Assembly (NCBI GenBank): GCA_028717105.1
Contig: JAQUOM010000009.1
Span: 1 to 26,333, forward strand
From: Candidatus Omnitrophota bacterium
GTDB lineage: Bacteria; Omnitrophota; Gorgyraeia; Velamenicoccales; Velamenicoccaceae
Reading direction: 5' to 3'
Length of the DNA stretch: 26,333 nt
Below the pieces are notes generated by a model, which did no database searches, was not told the DNA's origin, and saw nothing but the letters and a program-made list of their open reading frames with translations. A program made the position numbers and the translations under genes. Shown one piece after another: positions 22,674 through 26,333 of this stretch (position 1 is the stretch's first letter; the number at the start of each line of letters is the position of its first letter).

Positions 22674-23777
22674 ATGCGTCTGGTGGTTGCGGCGGTCCTG
22701 GGATTGTTTTATGCTCAAGGCCTTGCGTGTGCCCAGACTTCCGAGTATGGCCAGGAAGCCGTCCTTGACTTAGACAAAGAACTGGGCAATTTACGCAAGG
22801 AAAGAGATAAATTATCGAAGGAAATCAGCCAGCTTAAGGCCGAAAAGATGGCTTTGAAGGAAGGGATGCATCTGCGCGTTGAGGAGGTTGAGTCTCGCGC
22901 CGGAGAACTCAACGTGAAGCTGGATGAGAAAGAGGCTGATATCGCGAAGCTTGAGCGGGAGAACACGGATCTTGCCGGCGATCTTCAGGATGCCCGGCTT
23001 AAGGCGGAGAGATTCGACGGCGTCGTCATTTCTAAAGACAGCCTGATCGCGAGGCTCAAAGGAGATAATGCGGCCTTAAGGAAAAACCTGGACGATGTGG
23101 AGACCGTCCTGCAGAGATCGGCGCAGACGATCCAGAAATTGAAGAAAGAAAAAGAGGCAGCCGAGAGCGAGTTGGAGATGACGAAGAGGCGGCTGCAGGG
23201 ATATTTTTCCGATCAGGATGTTCAGCTCTCCCAGATCGCCGAAGAGCGCGAAGGCCTCCAGAAGCAGCTCAAGATCGTTTCCGGAAAACTAAAGGAGACG
23301 GAAGACAAGAGGCAGGCGGCGGTCAAGGAATCCCAGGGTTTGCGCAAGACCCTGGCCCAGGAGGTGCAGGACGCCCTTGATGAAGAGGCGCGGTTAAGAA
23401 AAGCGCTGGCGGATTCAACAGCCGGAAAGGAAAAGGCCGCCGAGGAAGCGGCCGCTGCCTTAAGCCGGGCCCGGAAGGATCTTAAGGAATCCGCCAGGAA
23501 GATAGAGGAATTGGAGAACAAGAATAAGGTCGCCGAGCGCATGATGACGCTGGCGAACGAAAAACTGCAATATTATGAAGAGACAATCGAGAGTTTAAAA
23601 AAGAGGCAGGCCTTGTCCAGGGGCGGGGCAGCATCTTTATCCGAAGATCTGGAGGCTTGCCGGAAGGAAAACGAGGCCCTGAAAACCCGCCTGACCGCTT
23701 TGAGCGAGGACCACAAGAAGCTCCTGGAGAAGACATCTGAGCTTAAGAAAATCAGGAAGGGTGAAAACCCGCGATAG
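22674..23777 (+). CDS. Exported long coiled-coil protein (hypothetical)
   Basis: 367 residues from ATG 22674, with GGAGG just upstream (spacing is short; ATG 22650 is an alternative). A signal peptide is seen (MRLVVAAVLGLFYAQGLACAQ, likely cut after ACA or AQ). Almost the whole mature protein from about residue 30 to 360 is Lys/Glu/Leu-rich heptad sequence (for example KELGNLRKERDKLSKEIS), with little else. Such low-complexity coiled coils defeat homology assignment; BLAST-style hits to SMC or myosin would not be meaningful. It could be a periplasmic spacer, a cell-envelope scaffold or a divisome-related protein. It begins 35 bases after the smaller coiled-coil gene. Confidence 0.8.
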   Translation: MRLVVAAVLGLFYAQGLACAQTSEYGQEAVLDLDKELGNLRKERDKLSKEISQLKAEKMALKEGMHLRVEEVESRAGELNVKLDEKEADIAKLERENTDLAGDLQDARLKAERFDGVVISKDSLIARLKGDNAALRKNLDDVETVLQRSAQTIQKLKKEKEAAESELEMTKRRLQGYFSDQDVQLSQIAEEREGLQKQLKIVSGKLKETEDKRQAAVKESQGLRKTLAQEVQDALDEEARLRKALADSTAGKEKAAEEAAAALSRARKDLKESARKIEELENKNKVAERMMTLANEKLQYYEETIESLKKRQALSRGGAASLSEDLEACRKENEALKTRLTALSEDHKKLLEKTSELKKIRKGENPR

Positions 23778-23851
23778 AATCTTTTTTTGTCGGCGGGGAT
23801 ATTTGATGTAATCATACTGTTTTTTCAGCCAATTTGAGAAAGGCAGGAAGG

Positions 23852-25111
23852 ATGGACACGCCAGGCAGGGGTTTTTATGCGGACCGTTTGATCCGGATCG
23901 TCTCTTGGGTCCTGATCGCTTTTTCCATTCTGACGGTTTATATGACGACACCCAGGGAGAGCGGTTTTGCTCACAACGCCGACGAAGGATATTATTTTGC
24001 CTATGCGATGATCGTTAAAGAAGGGGGGATCGGCCAATTTCCTGCCTTGCTGCAACATCATCTGTCGGACAAGGTGGCGCAGCTTTATCCTCATCCCGGC
24101 AGGGTCGGGTATGTTCTGTTTTCGGCAGGATGGCTGAGTATTTTTCCCGATACGTTCCTTTCGCTGGCGCGGTTTTCGTGGTTATGTTTCGTGATGTTCC
24201 TGTTTGCCTCTTTTTGGTTTTCAAGGAAGTATTTCGGCGAACGCACGGCCTGTTTTTATACGGTCTTATTGTCCGTTCATCCGTTGCTGATGACGGCGGG
24301 CCGCCGTGTTCTGCAGGACAGCGTTTTGAATCTTTTTTGGGCTCTCTCGGTCTGGTTGTTCCTGGATTTCCTGATCGAAAAAAAACGTTGGCAGTATTTC
24401 GCGTTCCTCGCGGCGTTCTGCGTCAGCTTATCTATTAAGGAAGCCTCAGGACTGCTGTGGATTTTTTTCCTGGCTGTCTTCTTCGTGTTCAAGAACAAGA
24501 AGGGGGCCGAAAGGCCTTTGAGCGGCAGGGACCTCGCGGGGATCTTTTTTATTCCGGTGATTGTCTTGGGGGCTTTATATGTCGCACTCCTGGGCGGCTG
24601 GCATAATGTGTGGGCCCTGGTCCGTTATGTCGCGGGCGTGCATTTTCCCGGATGCGCGGTGACGAACGCCTATTCCCTTTTCGGGATGGGTCCGTGGTAC
24701 AAGTTCATCATAGACGATTTGATGCTTTCGCCGTGGACCGTGCTTTTAGCCGTGGGTTACCTTTTCCATATTTTGGTCAAAAGGGACACCGCCAAGCCGG
24801 TCCTTTATCTGGCGATATTCCTGGTTGTCGTTTACGGCGCCATGAGCCTCATGAAATATACCAAGATCATCCGTTTTGTTATGACGATGGAGATGAGCGT
24901 GTGTCTGTTTGCCGTGCTTGCGCTTGAGGAAATTTTTTCCAGGGTCAAGAACGGCAAAGGGCCGCTTCTGGCGTTTTTGGCGGTCTGCATCATCTATGTC
25001 GTCAATAGCATGAATTTTACGCACCTGTTTGTCAGCTGGAATATTTACGACCCCATCAGCTATTGGCTGCTTCAGGCGCAGAGGATTATTCCTTCGAGGA
25101 GCCTTTTCTAG
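23852..25111 (+). CDS. GT39-like (PMT_2) membrane glycosyltransferase
   Basis: 419 residues from ATG 23852 (TTG 23834 is in frame). About ten to eleven hydrophobic helices. The GT-C signature is an acidic pair in the first extracytoplasmic loop: NADEGYYFAYAM, followed by RVGYVLFSAGWLSIF, RFSWLCFVMFLFASFWFSRKYFGERTA and RRVLQDSVLNLFWALS. This is the order seen in ArnT/PMT_2 (PF13231)-type enzymes, which move sugars from polyprenyl-phosphate donors onto lipids, glycans or proteins on the outer face of the membrane. Acceptor unknown. The GT2 gene that follows by one base could make the polyprenyl-phosphate sugar donor, a common pairing. Confidence 0.8.
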   Translation: MDTPGRGFYADRLIRIVSWVLIAFSILTVYMTTPRESGFAHNADEGYYFAYAMIVKEGGIGQFPALLQHHLSDKVAQLYPHPGRVGYVLFSAGWLSIFPDTFLSLARFSWLCFVMFLFASFWFSRKYFGERTACFYTVLLSVHPLLMTAGRRVLQDSVLNLFWALSVWLFLDFLIEKKRWQYFAFLAAFCVSLSIKEASGLLWIFFLAVFFVFKNKKGAERPLSGRDLAGIFFIPVIVLGALYVALLGGWHNVWALVRYVAGVHFPGCAVTNAYSLFGMGPWYKFIIDDLMLSPWTVLLAVGYLFHILVKRDTAKPVLYLAIFLVVVYGAMSLMKYTKIIRFVMTMEMSVCLFAVLALEEIFSRVKNGKGPLLAFLAVCIIYVVNSMNFTHLFVSWNIYDPISYWLLQAQRIIPSRSLF

Positions 25112-25112
25112 C

Positions 25113-25784
25113 ATGAAAACGACATTATTGATTCCGACATTGAATGAGATCGACGGGATGAAGGCCGTCATGCCGAAGATCGGGAAGGAATGGGTCGATG
25201 AGATCGTCGTCGTGGACGGCGGATCTACCGACGGCACGGTGGCCTATGCCCGCGACAACGGATATCTTGTTGTGGAGCAGAAACTCAAAGGGCTGGTGAA
25301 CGCCTACCGGGAAGCCATGCCTTACGTGCACGGCGATGTCGTGATCACGTTTACGCCGGACGGCAATTCCATTCCGGAGAAGATCCCGCCTCTCGTTGAA
25401 AAAATGAAAGAAGGCTATGACATGGTGATCGTCTCCAGGTATCTGGACGGTGCCAAGAGCTATGATGACGATGCCGTGACCGCCTTCGGGAATTGGATGT
25501 TCACGAAGATGATCAATATTCTGTTCGGCGCTCGTTATACCGATACCCTGGTCGGTTTTCGCGCCTGGAAGAAAGACCTTTTGACTTTGGCGGATAATGA
25601 CCCGCAGCTTCCTAGTTTCGAGCCCTTCAGCGCCATCAAATGCGCGCAATTGAAATTGAGGGCTTCCGAGATCCCCGGCGATGAACCCAAGCGCATCGGC
25701 GGTGAACGTAAGATGCAGCCTTTGCGTAACGGCTGGCAGGTGCTCATGATCATTGTCAGGGCTTTTTTGGGCAGGCATAAGTGA
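25113..25784 (+). CDS. GT2 glycosyltransferase (dolichol-phosphate-sugar synthase-like)
   Basis: 223 residues from ATG 25113, one base after the previous stop; an in-frame upstream start is ignored because it lies in the neighbour. GT-A fold signatures: LLIPTLNEIDGMKAVMP, EIVVVDGGSTDGTVAYAR, a donor-site variant VVITFTPDGNSIPEKIPPLVEKM (TPDGN in place of the usual DxD/DADLQ), DMVIVSRYLDGAKSYDDD, FGNWMFTKMINILFG, and DTLVGFRAWKKDLL. It lacks the C-terminal membrane helices of full DPM synthases. It most likely makes polyprenyl-phosphate-sugar or attaches a sugar in cell-surface glycan synthesis. Confidence 0.85.
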   Translation: MKTTLLIPTLNEIDGMKAVMPKIGKEWVDEIVVVDGGSTDGTVAYARDNGYLVVEQKLKGLVNAYREAMPYVHGDVVITFTPDGNSIPEKIPPLVEKMKEGYDMVIVSRYLDGAKSYDDDAVTAFGNWMFTKMINILFGARYTDTLVGFRAWKKDLLTLADNDPQLPSFEPFSAIKCAQLKLRASEIPGDEPKRIGGERKMQPLRNGWQVLMIIVRAFLGRHK

Positions 25785-25796
25785 GAAGGACAGACG

Positions 25797-26333
25797 ATGT
25801 ATCTTGACGGTAAGCGAGTGCTATTGGCAGGCGCAACAGGGCTGGCCGGCCGCAGCATCTTAAGGCATTTATTGGCGCATTGTCCGCAGACGCGCATCCG
25901 CGCCGTTTTTCATGAAAAGACACGCGATGCCCTGCGCGACAGGCGTCTGGAGTATGTCCGGGCAGATTTGTGCCAGCTTCGGGATTGCCGGCGCGCGGTC
26001 AAGGGGTGCGACAGCGTCTTTATGGCAGCCGCCCAGACCGGCGGGGCCCAGGCGGCTGTCAGCAAGCCCTGGCGGCAGGTGACAGACAATGCCGTCATGA
26101 ATGCCCATATTTTTCAGGCCTGTCATGATGCGGGAGTCAGGCGCGTCGTCTGTGTGGGTTCCGCTACTCTTTATCAGCCCCTGGAAGGGTCGGTCCGCGA
26201 GGAAGACCTGAAACTTGACTGTGATCCGTATTCCGCTTACTTCGGGATCGGCTGGGTGACGCGGTTCGTGGAAAAACTCTGCTGGTTCTGGCGCGAGAAG
26301 ACGGGGCTGGAAGTCGTTTTGGCCCGGTGCGCC
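25797..26333 (+). CDS. SDR/NAD-dependent epimerase-like protein, 3' truncated by window edge
   Basis: 179 residues are visible from ATG 25797; the frame is open at the window end. The N-terminal Rossmann motif GATGLAGRSILRHL (GxxGxxG) and strand pattern LEYVRADLCQLRDC, NAVMNAHIFQACHDAGVRRVVCVGSATLYQP match extended SDRs (nucleotide-sugar epimerase/dehydratase type, e.g. GDP-fucose-synthase-like). The usual YxxxK catalytic pair should fall in FGIGWVTRFVE; by analogy with FGYGWMKRYLE in relatives, Tyr and Lys are I151 and T155 here. It may therefore be catalytically altered. It follows the GT2 gene by 12 bases, fitting a nucleotide-sugar role. Confidence 0.8.
   Translation, partial: MYLDGKRVLLAGATGLAGRSILRHLLAHCPQTRIRAVFHEKTRDALRDRRLEYVRADLCQLRDCRRAVKGCDSVFMAAAQTGGAQAAVSKPWRQVTDNAVMNAHIFQACHDAGVRRVVCVGSATLYQPLEGSVREEDLKLDCDPYSAYFGIGWVTRFVEKLCWFWREKTGLEVVLARCA

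Noticed and set aside
1..26333. CRISPR arrays, tRNA/rRNA genes, transposases, phage genes
   Set aside because: I looked for regularly spaced repeats, tRNA-like cloverleafs and integrase/transposase motifs on both strands and saw none; short tRNAs could be missed by eye, but the remaining gaps are small.

Overview
This 26.3 kb window carries about 27 recognisable or plausible genes, all on the + strand. It looks like chromosomal DNA of an uncultured, Gram-negative-type, probably fermentative bacterium. The outer-membrane factor, the RND pump, a lipoprotein and several exported proteins argue for an outer membrane; pta-ackA argues for making acetate and ATP from acetyl-CoA. The compact genes, moderate GC and mix of families remind me of Omnitrophota (former OP3), but that is a guess from gene content; no rRNA or other marker is present.

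Layout. (1) 1-4.9 kb: an efflux operon made of the C-terminal part of a TolC-like protein, a very short membrane-fusion protein and a 1023-aa RND transporter, followed by two small ORFs and a clear terminator. (2) 5.0-8.8 kb: thioredoxin (own promoter), then a 381-bp element with terminal inverted repeats, then pta-ackA-panD-def in tight coupling. (3) 8.8-12.1 kb: a tiny Cys-rich protein gene, a repeat-rich spacer, thioredoxin reductase, an LPG-synthase-type membrane protein, a YacP/NYN nuclease and a DUF523 protein. (4) 12.2-16.6 kb: a metallo-beta-lactamase-fold hydrolase, then a UbiA-family polyprenyl-phosphate phosphoribosyltransferase-like protein, a DD-motif GT-C membrane glycosyltransferase and a DUF362 protein. 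(5) 16.6-20.8 kb: pyrG behind a promoter, short leader ORF and terminator hairpin that together look like an attenuator; then a small lipoprotein and alpha-glucan phosphorylase. (6) 20.8-23.8 kb: a small Cys-containing ORF, a YbhB/PEBP-family protein, a small membrane protein and two exported coiled-coil proteins. (7) 23.85-26.3 kb: envelope-glycan genes (GT39-like membrane glycosyltransferase, GT2 glycosyltransferase, and an SDR/epimerase-like protein cut by the window end).

How the genes work together: trxB and trxA could form one thiol-redox couple although they lie 4 kb apart. pta and ackA carry out substrate-level phosphorylation. The UbiA/GT-C pair and the GT39/GT2/SDR group suggest two stretches devoted to lipid-linked sugar chemistry at the cell surface.

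The observations most worth a second look are: an RND pump whose usual proton-relay residues are replaced (S398, N399, N928), paired with an adaptor lacking the lipoyl and hairpin domains; a leader-peptide/terminator arrangement before pyrG; a terminal-inverted-repeat element whose ends contain the trxA stop codon and the pta ribosome-binding site; and a UbiA/GT-C gene pair resembling the mycobacterial arabinan locus.
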